Shown here: positions 1-7,831 of the stretch, in pieces
Layout of the letters: each line of letters opens with the position of its first letter
Position numbering within the stretch: the first letter of the stretch is position 1
DNA from: Planctomycetota bacterium
GTDB taxonomy: Bacteria; Planctomycetota; UBA1135; GCA-002686595
Direction: 5' to 3'
Length of the DNA stretch: 64,000 bases
Assembly: GCA_016795325.1 (NCBI GenBank)
Contig: JAEUHY010000050.1
Location: 37,440-101,439, forward strand
Notes under the pieces: generated by a model
Database searches by the model: none
Told to the model about the DNA's origin: nothing
Seen by the model: the letters and a program-made list of their open reading frames with translations, nothing else
Translations under genes and position numbers: made by a program

Positions 1-1005
1 CAGCTTCTCGTACACGTTGTCGAGCGCGGCGAGCTTGCGCTGCGCGGCGGCGTTCCATTCCTCGAGTCGGAAGCGTCCGCCCGCTTGGCGCAGCAGCCGC
101 GCGAGGTGTTGATCGCCCGAGATCTTGAGCGTGTTGCCCAGGCGCTCGAACAGGAACGCGGCTTCGAGTTGCATCGTCGAGAGCGTGCGCAACTCGCGGT
201 GCAGTGCGAACGGGCCGAGGAAGCGGCCGGGGCTGCGCCGCGAGACCACGGCCATGGCGTTCTCGAGCGACGCGTCGAGCTGCAGGTCGAGGAAGCGCAT
301 CTCGAGCAGTTGCACGTTGGCGTACTCGAGCACGCGCAGCACGTCCTCGGGGTCGTCGTCGCACACCAGCGCCGCGTGCCAGTCGACGAGCGTGAGGTCG
401 TCGGGGCCGTACTGCAGCCGCACGGAGAGCGCGTCCGCGATCTCTTCACGCGCGAGCGGTTGGCGCTCGGCGCGCAGGATGCCCGCGATCGCTGGGCCGC
501 TCTCGCGCAGGAAGCGCTCGGCGTCCCGTTCCAGACGCGCCCCCGGCAAGCGGAAGATCGAGTAGTCCTCGAGCAGATCTGCGAGCCCCGGCTTGGAGAC
601 GTGCGGGCGGATGGCTTCGGCCAGCGCGCGGGCTCGCTCGCGCGCGGCCGCGGCGAGGCTCGTATCGGCGGCGAGGGTGCACGAGAGTTCGACGCACTCC
701 GCGAGCTCCCCCTCGAGCTCGATCGAGTAGCTCACGAGCAGCGCGCCGACGTCGAAGAGCACGATTTCGACCGACTCGGCGGTCTTCCAGCGGCCGATCG
801 CGAGCGCTTCGCCGCGCTGGGTGACGCGCAGCGGCGGCGGCCGGAACTGGAAGTGGCTCGGCGCCGGGTGCGTGCGGCCGAGCGCGCCGGGCGTGACCGG
901 ATCGCGCACCGAGCGTGCGGCGCCGGCGAGGTCGATGGCGTGCGCGACGTCGAAGGCGAACAGCACGCGGCATTCGGCCGGGCCAGCAGCGCGCGTGGAC
1001 TCCAC
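1..1005 (-). CDS. RMD1/DUF155-like protein, partial (C-terminus beyond the left edge)
   Basis: The minus strand carries one continuous frame of 335 codons that runs off the window. The first half contains a hydrophobic strand-rich segment (VEIVLFDVGALLVSYSIE) like the start of RMD1/RMND1 (DUF155) proteins. The second half is alpha-helical with the segments EYANVQLLEMRFLDLQLD and RFRLEEWNAAAQRKLAALD, matching the helical C-terminal part of that family, where a membrane helix follows; that part is off the window. No ATG is available near the 5' end. I chose GTG at 1005; GTG further upstream or ATT at 1014 are possible. It diverges from the antiporter gene, with about 86 bases between starts. 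Family members are membrane-associated and poorly understood in bacteria. The family call is by motif memory and is moderate. Confidence 0.5.
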   Translation of the reverse strand, partial: MESTRAAGPAECRVLFAFDVAHAIDLAGAARSVRDPVTPGALGRTHPAPSHFQFRPPPLRVTQRGEALAIGRWKTAESVEIVLFDVGALLVSYSIELEGELAECVELSCTLAADTSLAAAARERARALAEAIRPHVSKPGLADLLEDYSIFRLPGARLERDAERFLRESGPAIAGILRAERQPLAREEIADALSVRLQYGPDDLTLVDWHAALVCDDDPEDVLRVLEYANVQLLEMRFLDLQLDASLENAMAVVSRRSPGRFLGPFALHRELRTLSTMQLEAAFLFERLGNTLKISGDQHLARLLRQAGGRFRLEEWNAAAQRKLAALDNVYEKL

Positions 1006-1091
1006 GCGCCGAATGTACCAGCGCCAGCCGCATCCGATCTCGACCGGTTTCGCTGGCCGGCGCACGGCGCCGCTGCTTCACTGTTCGCACC

Positions 1092-2195
1092 ATGGACTGG
1101 ATCACCGCATTGAAGTTGCTCGGCGGCCTCGCGCTGCTGATCGCCGGCGGCGAGTGGCTCGTGCGCTCCGCTTCGCGTCTGGCGACGTCGTTCGGCGTCT
1201 CGTCGCTCGTCGTCGGTCTCACCGTCGTGGCGATGGGCACGAGCACGCCGGAACTGGTGGTCAGCACCGTCTCCGCCTGGGACGGCAAGGGCGACATCGC
1301 CTACGGAAACGTCGTGGGCAGCAACATCGGAAACGTGCTGCTGATCCTGGGCGTTTCGGCCGTCGTGGCGCCGCTCGCCGTGCAGCGCAAGCTGGCCGTG
1401 ATCGACACGCCGGTCATGATCGCCGCGGCCGTGCTCACGTACCTGGTCGCCTACGACGGCCGAGTCGGGCGCATCGACGGAATCGTGCTGGTGGCGCTGA
1501 TGGTGGGCTACACCGTGTGGAGCGTGCGCCAGGCGCTGCGTTCGCCGACGCCGCAGGAGCAACAGCGCGAACGCGAGGCCGAGCCGAAGACGCTGCTCAC
1601 GACCTACGGCCGTCCGATGCTCGTCGTGTCGATCGTCGCGAGCTTGGTGGTGCTCGTGGTGGGCTCGAATCTGTTCGTCGAGGGCGCGGTCGCCACGGCG
1701 CGCGCGTTGGGGATCAGCGAACTCGTGATCGGACTGACGATCGTTGCGATCGGAACCTCGATGCCCGAGTTCGTCACCTCGGTCGTCGCCACGCTGCGCG
1801 GCGAACGCGACATCGCCGTGGGCAACATCGTCGGCAGCAACATCTTCAACGTGCTCGGAGTGCTGGGCGCGGCGGCCGTCATCGCTCCCAACGGCGTGGC
1901 TGTCGCACCAGCCGCCCTCGAGCTCGACACCGTGCTGATGATCGTCATCTCGGTCGCGTGCCTCCCGGTGTTCCTGAGCGGGCTGACGATCACACGCGTC
2001 GAGGGCCTGATCTTCGTCGTCTACTACGTGGCCTACGTCGCCTACCTGATCCTCGACGGCGGCCAGCACCCGTTCGCGCCGCAGCTCGGCCGCGCCGTGC
2101 TGTGGTTCGCACTGCCCGCGACTGCGTTGTACATCGCGGGGTCCTACGTCCTGTCCCGACGGGCGGACGAGCGCGCGCGCCGTTCCGGCGGTTGA
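1092..2195 (+). CDS. CaCA-family calcium/sodium antiporter (YrbG type)
   Basis: A 367-residue inner-membrane protein expected to exchange Ca2+ for Na+ (or H+). Two inverted alpha-repeats are visible: GTSTPELVVS with GNVVGSNIGNVLLILG in the first half, and GTSMPEFVTSVVA with GNIVGSNIFNVLGVLG in the second. The acidic residues in the GTS-PE motifs are the expected cation ligands. About ten hydrophobic segments are split by a charged cytoplasmic loop rich in Glu, Gln and Arg near residues 150-170. Length is typical for the family. I start at the ATG followed by DWITALKLLGG because it opens directly into the first membrane segment. It is a single-gene unit facing the flagellar operon. Confidence 0.9.
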   Translation: MDWITALKLLGGLALLIAGGEWLVRSASRLATSFGVSSLVVGLTVVAMGTSTPELVVSTVSAWDGKGDIAYGNVVGSNIGNVLLILGVSAVVAPLAVQRKLAVIDTPVMIAAAVLTYLVAYDGRVGRIDGIVLVALMVGYTVWSVRQALRSPTPQEQQREREAEPKTLLTTYGRPMLVVSIVASLVVLVVGSNLFVEGAVATARALGISELVIGLTIVAIGTSMPEFVTSVVATLRGERDIAVGNIVGSNIFNVLGVLGAAAVIAPNGVAVAPAALELDTVLMIVISVACLPVFLSGLTITRVEGLIFVVYYVAYVAYLILDGGQHPFAPQLGRAVLWFALPATALYIAGSYVLSRRADERARRSGG

Positions 2196-2245
2196 GCGAA
2201 GAAGTGAGCGCGGTCGGCGCCGGCAGGTTTTTCGGGCGCTGACCG

Positions 2246-2272
2246 GAAATTTCGTCCCGCGTTCGGCGCGGG
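2246..2272 (+). promoter_or_regulatory. Palindrome and hairpin upstream of the flagellar operon
   Basis: In the 152-base gap before flgF there is an 8-base palindrome GAAATTTC (2246-2253), an AT-rich island in a GC-rich gap, followed by a hairpin with 6-base arms CCCGCG/CGCGGG (2256-2261 and 2267-2272). No T-run follows the hairpin. It could be a weak terminator of the antiporter gene or an operator for the operon. No clear sigma-28 or sigma-54 consensus was found. Confidence 0.3.
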
Positions 2273-2347
2273 CCCTGAGCCAGGGCGCTCGGCGCCGCCG
2301 TGACGCGGGATGCGCCACTTGGCGCCGCCGTTGCGTCAGGGAAGGGC

Positions 2348-3049
2348 GTGAACGAAGGACTCATCCAGGGCGTGACGACCATGCGGGCTGCCGAGAAGCG
2401 GCTCGAGACGATCGCGGCGAACCTCGCCAACGTCGACTCGAACGGCTTCAAGCGCACGACCGCGACGATCCGCGAGTTCGAACGCGTCCTGCGCGGCCGG
2501 ACCGAGCGCGAGATCTCGACCAAGCTCCAGCACAACTTCAGCCAGGGCGCGCTGCGCTCGACCGGCCAGCCCTACGACTTGGCGCTCGCCGGCGAGGGCT
2601 TCTTCACGATCGAAGGCGCGAACGGGGAGCTGTACACGCGCGACGGCCGCTTCTTCGTCGACGAGAAGGGCGTGCTGCAGACCTTCGAAGGTCTGCCGGT
2701 GGTGTGGGACGGCGCGCGCGGCGCGATCGACCCCGCCGGCAACACCGTGACCGTCGACGCCGAAGGAACGGTGCGCCAGGGCCAGACCCAGGTCGGCAAG
2801 CTGCGCCTCGCTGACTTCGAGGACAAGACCGCGCTGACGGTCGACTCGCGCGGGTTCTTCATCGCGCAGCCTTCGGCCGTGCCCAAGACCTTCGTCGGGC
2901 AGGTGCGCCAGGGCCACCTCGAAATGTCCAACGTCTCCTCGGTGGAGGAGATGGTCGCGCTCATCGCCGTGCAGCGTCAGTTCGAAGCTGGCGCGCGCGT
3001 CATGAGCTCCATCGATCAGACCTACCGTCGCTTGACCTCGCCGCGCTGA
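2348..3049 (+). CDS. flgF: Flagellar basal-body rod protein FlgF
   Basis: A 233-residue rod/hook-family protein of the flagellar rod. The N-terminal helix carries the family signature NLANVDSNGFKR, the centre has FFTIEGANGELYTRDGRF, and the C-terminal helix has LEMSNVSSVEEMVALIAVQRQFEAG. It is the first and shorter of two adjacent paralogues, as usual for flgF-flgG. The start is GTG at 2348 because it follows a good ribosome site (AGGGAAGG) and aligns with the family N-terminus; an upstream GTG at 2300 would add 16 unrelated residues. It opens the flagellar operon, 34 bases before flgG. Confidence 0.9.
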   Translation: MNEGLIQGVTTMRAAEKRLETIAANLANVDSNGFKRTTATIREFERVLRGRTEREISTKLQHNFSQGALRSTGQPYDLALAGEGFFTIEGANGELYTRDGRFFVDEKGVLQTFEGLPVVWDGARGAIDPAGNTVTVDAEGTVRQGQTQVGKLRLADFEDKTALTVDSRGFFIAQPSAVPKTFVGQVRQGHLEMSNVSSVEEMVALIAVQRQFEAGARVMSSIDQTYRRLTSPR

Positions 3050-3083
3050 ACGCCGGCGCGTCTCACTCAGGAAATCCAACACC

Positions 3084-3872
3084 ATGCTTCGAGCGCTGAT
3101 GACGGCTGCATCCGGAATGAAGGTGCAGCAGATGCAGGTCGACACGATCGCCAACAACATCGCGAACGCGAACACGACCGGCTTCAAGAAGAACGAACTG
3201 GCGTTCCGCGAGATGCTCTACGAAACCGTGCGCGAGCCCGGCGCGCCGACGAGCGCTGCGCAGATGGCCCCGACCGGTCTGCAGGTCGGAAGCGGCGCCG
3301 AGATCGCGGGCTCGGTCAAGACGTTCAGCCAGGGCGAACTGCAGCCCACCAACAACAAGCTCGACATGGCGATCGCCGGTTCGGGCTTCTTTCGCGTGCG
3401 ACTTCCGAACGGCGAGTTCCGCTACACGCGCGACGGCGGCTTCCGCAAGGACGGCTCGAACTCGCTGGTGACCAGCGAGGGCTATCCGCTCGATCCGCCG
3501 GTGCAGATCCCGCCCGACGCGATCGAGGTGATCATCGGTCAGGACGGATCGATCTCGGTCGTGCGCAGTGAGTCGGGACTGCCCGAGAACGTCACGAACA
3601 TGAGCTTGTTCCGCTTCGCCAACCCCAGCGGCCTCAAGGCGCAGGGCTCGAACTTGTTCTCGGAGACTGCGAGCTCCGGTCAAGCGCAGCAAGCCAACCC
3701 CGGCCTCGACGGCACCGGTCTGATCCGCCAGGGCTACCTCGAGCGCGCCAACGTGTCGACCGTCGACGAACTCGTCGGGCTGATCCTTGCGCAGCGCAAC
3801 TACGAGATCAACAGCCGCGCGATCCGCGTGAGCGACGAAATGATGAGTCAAGTCAACAACATGGTGCGCTGA
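3084..3872 (+). CDS. flgG: Flagellar distal rod protein FlgG
   Basis: A 262-residue protein, the normal FlgG length. The start MLRALMTAASGMKVQQMQVD, the signature NNIANANTTGFKKNELAF near residues 25-45 and the C-terminal segment LERANVSTVDELVGLILAQRNYEIN are all diagnostic. FlgG polymerises into the distal rod that crosses the periplasm through the P and L rings encoded just downstream. It lacks a signal peptide, as expected for a substrate of the flagellar type III export apparatus. flgA follows after 8 bases. Confidence 0.96.
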   Translation: MLRALMTAASGMKVQQMQVDTIANNIANANTTGFKKNELAFREMLYETVREPGAPTSAAQMAPTGLQVGSGAEIAGSVKTFSQGELQPTNNKLDMAIAGSGFFRVRLPNGEFRYTRDGGFRKDGSNSLVTSEGYPLDPPVQIPPDAIEVIIGQDGSISVVRSESGLPENVTNMSLFRFANPSGLKAQGSNLFSETASSGQAQQANPGLDGTGLIRQGYLERANVSTVDELVGLILAQRNYEINSRAIRVSDEMMSQVNNMVR

Positions 3873-3880
3873 GGTTCGCG

Positions 3881-4813
3881 ATGCTGCTCTCAACACTGCT
3901 TCTGGGCGGAGTCACGATCACGCTCGCGCCGCAGGCGCGCGTGCGCGGCACGGAGATCGAGCTGGGTTCGATCGCCAAGGTCGAAGGCGAGGACGCGGAG
4001 GAAGTCGAGCGCGTGCGCAAGCTGCGGCTGGGCTACGCGCCCGCGCCGGGCTACAGCCGCTTGCTCGACGCCGTGCGCCTCGAGCAAGACGCCGAGCGTG
4101 CGATCTCCGGACTCGACGCGAAGTTCGCCGGGTCGGCGACCTGCCGCGTGCTGCCCGATGTCGAGGTCGTGCTCGGCAAGGCCGTCGACGCGACGGCGCG
4201 TCTGGAACTGCTGCGCTGGACGCAGGGCCGCGACGCGGAGCTCGAGCTCACCGGCCAGGTCGGCGACCTCGAGATTCCGGCCGGAAATCAGGCCTTCGAG
4301 CTGAAGGCCGTGATCAGCGACACCGCGCTGCGCGCCGGGCCGATCAACGTGCCGGTGCGCGTGATGGTCGACGGACAGCTCTACCGCACGGTGTGGAGCA
4401 GTTGGCGCGTGACGCTGTACCAGGACGTGCATGTGACGCGCGAGGCGATTCGCTCCGGCGACACGCTGCGCGCCGAACAGTTCGAGTTGCGCCGCGTCCC
4501 GCGCACGAGCGGTGCGTTGGAGGCCAGCGCCAGGCTCGACGACGTGCTCGGCTCGAAAGCGGCTCGCGATCTGCAACCCGGTCAACAACTGCGCGACGCC
4601 GACGTGCTCCGCAACACGCTCGTCAAGCGCGGCGACATGCTGTTCCTCGAGATCCGCCGCGGCAACGTGAAGGCGCGTGTGGCGGCCACCGCAGAACAAG
4701 AGGGGCGCGCGGGCGATCGCATCGCGCTCAAGTTGCTCGACAACAACAAGACCATCACCGGCGTCGTCGTCACGCGCGAACTCGCTGTGATCGACCTCGC
4801 CTCCCGCGGCTGA
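3881..4813 (+). CDS. flgA: Flagellar P-ring assembly chaperone FlgA
   Basis: A 310-residue periplasmic protein that assists P-ring (FlgI) assembly. A hydrophobic N-terminus (MLLSTLLLGGVTITLA) leads into ARVRGTEIELGSIAKVEG, the usual opening of the mature domain. The C-terminal third (residues about 180-310) is an SAF-type domain with the pattern VTREAIRSGDTLRAEQFELRR, then PGQQLRDADVLR and a final strand cluster. The gene lies directly before flgH and flgI, its functional partners. It is somewhat longer than enteric FlgA but of normal architecture. Confidence 0.88.
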   Translation: MLLSTLLLGGVTITLAPQARVRGTEIELGSIAKVEGEDAEEVERVRKLRLGYAPAPGYSRLLDAVRLEQDAERAISGLDAKFAGSATCRVLPDVEVVLGKAVDATARLELLRWTQGRDAELELTGQVGDLEIPAGNQAFELKAVISDTALRAGPINVPVRVMVDGQLYRTVWSSWRVTLYQDVHVTREAIRSGDTLRAEQFELRRVPRTSGALEASARLDDVLGSKAARDLQPGQQLRDADVLRNTLVKRGDMLFLEIRRGNVKARVAATAEQEGRAGDRIALKLLDNNKTITGVVVTRELAVIDLASRG

Positions 4814-4827
4814 AAGCACCCACGCAC

Positions 4828-5454
4828 ATGCACCAACTACGCAACACTCTGGCCGCGTTCCTTCTCGCGCTGCTCGCAGACCAGGCCTCGGGCCAAGCTC
4901 GACCCGGCTCGATCTACGACCCCGACAACTCGCCGGGCTCGCCCGTCGCGGCGCGCATCGCCGTCAAGCGCGGCGATCTGGTGACGGTGCTGATCAGCGA
5001 GAACCAGAACGTCCGGAACCAGGAGGCCTCGGACCTCTCCAAGGCCACCAACCTCAACTACAAGATCAACCTGTTCGACATCAAGCCGGACGCGTTCACG
5101 ACCTTGCCCAAGCTCGACGCCGACTCGACCGACGGATTCATCGGCGCGGCGAAGTACGAAAAGAGCGGCGCGTTCACTGCGCGCCTGGCCGCGGTGGTCG
5201 TCGACGTGCTGCCCAACGGCAATCTGGTGATCAGCGGCCGGCGCGAGATCCGCATCGACCAAGAGACCAAGCTGATCGAGTTCAGCGGCGTCGTGCGGCG
5301 CTTCGACATCGCGGCGGACAACTCCGTCACAAGCGAACTCGTCGCCAACGCGCAGGTGCTCTACAAGGGCACGGGTCCGATGACGCGGCACACCAACCGC
5401 TCCGGCATCGGCAGTTGGTTCCACGACGCGATCTCCTGGCTCTGGCCCTTCTAA
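4828..5454 (+). CDS. flgH: Flagellar L-ring protein FlgH
   Basis: A 208-residue outer-membrane ring protein. After a signal peptide (MHQLRNTLAAFLLALLADQ) the mature part contains GSIYDPDN, RIAVKRGDLVTVLISENQN near residues 48-66, GAFTARLAAVVVDVLPNGNLVISGRREI and a C-terminal region rich in strands, which is the FlgH core. Unlike most FlgH proteins I see no lipobox cysteine at the end of the signal peptide, so the ring may not be lipid-anchored through FlgH itself. The ATG used lies 14 bases after flgA; an upstream in-frame extension overlaps flgA and has no family similarity. Confidence 0.92.
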   Translation: MHQLRNTLAAFLLALLADQASGQARPGSIYDPDNSPGSPVAARIAVKRGDLVTVLISENQNVRNQEASDLSKATNLNYKINLFDIKPDAFTTLPKLDADSTDGFIGAAKYEKSGAFTARLAAVVVDVLPNGNLVISGRREIRIDQETKLIEFSGVVRRFDIAADNSVTSELVANAQVLYKGTGPMTRHTNRSGIGSWFHDAISWLWPF

Positions 5455-5469
5455 AGCGAGGCGAAGCCC

Positions 5470-6954
5470 ATGCGTTGGATGCGAATCATCGCCGTCGTTT
5501 GTGTCGGCGCCCTGGCGCTCGCGCAGCAGCCGGAGGGGACGCCTGTGGCGCCCCGCGCGCGCCCTGCTCGGCCCACGGTCCCGACCACTCCGCTCGCGCC
5601 CAAGCCGACGAATCCGCAGCCTGGCGGCGGAGCCAAGCCCGGGCCGTCGCGGCCGCAGCGCCGCGAAATGATCCGCCGCATGGCGCAGCCCACCGAGGCC
5701 GCCGCGCCGCAAGGACTCGACGCAACGGACACGACGCGCGTCGACGCGGCGCCCGAGCTGACCGCCGAGGAGCAGCAGCGCGCGAACCTGCGGCTGCTCA
5801 CCGGCGACGGCGTGCAGGCGCCCGCGCAACCCGACACACGCTCCACGGCGACGTACGAGCGCAGCGAACGTTTCGTGCCCAAGCCCGGCCGCGGCGCGTC
5901 GGGGCGCGCGGTGACGACCACCGTGCAGACGCTGTGCGACGTCCGCGGCCAGGAAGACAACGACATCTTCGGCATCGGCCTGGTCACCGGCCTCGCCGGC
6001 ACGGGCGACTCGCCGCTCATGACGCGCCAGCTCGTCGACAACGTGCTGCGTGTCTCGAACATCCGCATCGACGTGAACGCCATCGCCTCGAAGAACGTCG
6101 CCTTCGTGCGCGTCGAAGCGAAGCTGCCGGCCGGAATCCAAGCGGGCCGGAAGATCGACGTGCGCGTCTCCACGCTCGGCGACTCGAAGAGCTTGCAGGG
6201 CGGCACGCTGCTGTTCACCGAGCTCACCGACGTGAACGGCGTCGTCTACGCCACAGCCTCGGGCCCGGTCGATGTCGGCGGGTTCCTCGCCAGCGGTCAA
6301 GGCGCGAGCGTCTCGAAGAACCACGTCACCGTCGGCACGATCGCCAGCGGCGGCAAGGTCGAACGTTCGCTCCCGGTCGACATCGTCAGCGACCTGGGCT
6401 TCATCTACCTCGATCTGCGTCCCTCGCAGAGCTCGTTCACCAACCTCGTGCGCATCGCCGAGGCGGTCAACACGCTGTACCCGCAGACTGCGGAAGCGGC
6501 GACGGACGGGCGCAGCGTGAAGGTCGAAGTGCCGCGCGATCTGCCGCAGAACGCTCACATCGCATTCCTCGAGTCGATCCTGAGCCTCGAAGTCACGCCG
6601 CAGGTGCAGCCGTACGTCGTCGTCAACGAGCGCACCGGCACGATCGTCATGGGCGAGGGCGTGCGCCTGCGTCCGGGCGCCGTTGCGATGGGCAACCTGA
6701 CGGTCTCGGTCGCCGAGTCGCCGGAGACGAGCCAGCCCGGCCCGCTGTCGAACGGTCAGACCGCGCAGCAGCCGCGCACGGACATCAAGGTCAACGAGGA
6801 CTCGAACGGCTTGGTGGAAATCCCGGGCGCGGTCTCGCTCCAAGAGGTCGTCGACGTGCTCAACGTGCTCGGCCTCTCGCCGCGCGAGCTGATCATGATC
6901 CTCGACGCGATGCACCAGGCCGGCATGTTGCTGGCGGAAGTTCGGAGGATGTAG
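5470..6954 (+). CDS. flgI: Flagellar P-ring protein FlgI with long Pro/Ala-rich N-terminal extension
   Basis: A 494-residue protein; typical FlgI is roughly 350-380. A signal peptide ends near residue 18. Residues about 19-148 form a Pro/Ala/Arg-rich, apparently disordered segment. The P-ring domain follows from about 150, beginning TTTVQTLCDVRG and DIFGIGLVTGLAGTGD, with DVRVSTLGDSKSLQGGTLLFTEL around 225-250, and ending PRELIMILDAMHQAGMLLAEVRRM. FlgI forms the ring that bears the rod at the peptidoglycan. The N-terminal insert could reach through or along the cell wall, which is inference. flgJ starts 2 bases after its stop. Confidence 0.93.
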   Translation: MRWMRIIAVVCVGALALAQQPEGTPVAPRARPARPTVPTTPLAPKPTNPQPGGGAKPGPSRPQRREMIRRMAQPTEAAAPQGLDATDTTRVDAAPELTAEEQQRANLRLLTGDGVQAPAQPDTRSTATYERSERFVPKPGRGASGRAVTTTVQTLCDVRGQEDNDIFGIGLVTGLAGTGDSPLMTRQLVDNVLRVSNIRIDVNAIASKNVAFVRVEAKLPAGIQAGRKIDVRVSTLGDSKSLQGGTLLFTELTDVNGVVYATASGPVDVGGFLASGQGASVSKNHVTVGTIASGGKVERSLPVDIVSDLGFIYLDLRPSQSSFTNLVRIAEAVNTLYPQTAEAATDGRSVKVEVPRDLPQNAHIAFLESILSLEVTPQVQPYVVVNERTGTIVMGEGVRLRPGAVAMGNLTVSVAESPETSQPGPLSNGQTAQQPRTDIKVNEDSNGLVEIPGAVSLQEVVDVLNVLGLSPRELIMILDAMHQAGMLLAEVRRM

Positions 6955-6956
6955 CC

Positions 6957-7355
6957 ATGCCGCTCGACGGATTGGGTGCAGTCACGGCGCAAGCCGGCGC
7001 CATGGCGAGCTCGAGCGAGCTCGACCGCGCGATGTCGGCGGCCGCCAAGGTCAAGGCCGGCGTCAACGACAAGACCGGCGCCGCGGACAAGGCCCGCGAA
7101 GTCGAAGACGCCGCCAAGCGCTTCGAGGAGCTGCTCTCCACGATGCTCGTGCGCGAGATGCGCCGCGGCGTCGAGCAGGGCTTCTTCGGCGAAGGCGCGG
7201 GCGCCGACGTGTTCGAAGGTTGGCTCGACGACCACCTCGGACGCAGCCTCGCCCGTGAGGGCGTGTTCGACCTCGCGCAGGCGGTGCGAATCTCGCTCGG
7301 CGCGAACCAGGCTGCCGCGGACGCGGAGAACACCGGAAAGGATTCAGCGCAATGA
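6957..7355 (+). CDS. flgJ: FlgJ-type rod-binding protein (no muramidase domain)
   Basis: A 132-residue protein matching only the N-terminal rod-binding domain of enteric FlgJ. The core is AAKRFEELLSTMLVREMRRGVEQGFFGEGAGADVFEGWLDDHLGRSLA, residues about 52-100, the standard pattern for this family. The C-terminal glucosaminidase domain of enteric FlgJ is absent, so wall hydrolysis for rod passage must come from another enzyme. Translation is tightly coupled: 2 bases after flgI and a 4-base ATGA overlap with the next gene. Confidence 0.85.
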   Translation: MPLDGLGAVTAQAGAMASSSELDRAMSAAAKVKAGVNDKTGAADKAREVEDAAKRFEELLSTMLVREMRRGVEQGFFGEGAGADVFEGWLDDHLGRSLAREGVFDLAQAVRISLGANQAAADAENTGKDSAQ

Positions 7356-7828
7356 GCAACGTGACGACTTGGCTGCGGCAACTCGAGGCCTACGTGCAGG
7401 AGGAGCTCGGCGCCCAGGGGCGCTTGACCGGCTTGCTCGAGGCGCAGGAGCGCGCCTTGCTCACGCACGCGAGCGACGCGCTCACTGCGGCGAGCGAAGC
7501 GCTCCAGGCGGAGATCGCGGGCAGCGCAGCGCGCGCCCGTCGACGCGACGAGCTCGTCGGGCAACTGGCTCGCGCATGGAGCGTCGACGCATCGGCGCTC
7601 ACGCTCGCCAGCATCGCACGGCGCTCCGGCGCCGACGGCGAACGGCTCACGCGCCAACGCGCGGAGCTGCAGCGCGCCAGCCAGCGCGTACAGAAGCTCG
7701 CGCGCCGCGCGAACTCGGCGGCGCGGCTGCACTCGCGCTTGTCGGGCGACATCGTGCGCGCCTGCCTCGCCGCGGGCGGTGAAGCGGACGTCGACGCGGG
7801 CGGCGCGCTCGTGAACGCGGAGGCCTGA
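7352..7828 (+). CDS. flgN: FlgN-like flagellar export chaperone
   Basis: A 158-residue, almost entirely alpha-helical, soluble protein without a signal peptide. Heptad-like helices (WLRQLEAYVQEELGAQGRL, LLEAQERALLTHASDAL) and its place directly before flgK and flgL are the signature of FlgN, the chaperone that delivers the two hook-filament junction proteins to the export gate. Sequence identity within this family is always low, so the call rests mainly on helix pattern, length and gene order. It overlaps flgJ by 4 bases and precedes flgK by 3. Confidence 0.65.
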   Translation: MSNVTTWLRQLEAYVQEELGAQGRLTGLLEAQERALLTHASDALTAASEALQAEIAGSAARARRRDELVGQLARAWSVDASALTLASIARRSGADGERLTRQRAELQRASQRVQKLARRANSAARLHSRLSGDIVRACLAAGGEADVDAGGALVNAEA

Positions 7829-7831
7829 AGC

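Noticed and set aside
2196..2347. Sigma-28 or sigma-54 promoter for the flagellar operon
   Set aside because: I looked for TAAAGTTT-N11-GCCGATAA and for GG-N10-GC elements and found no convincing match.
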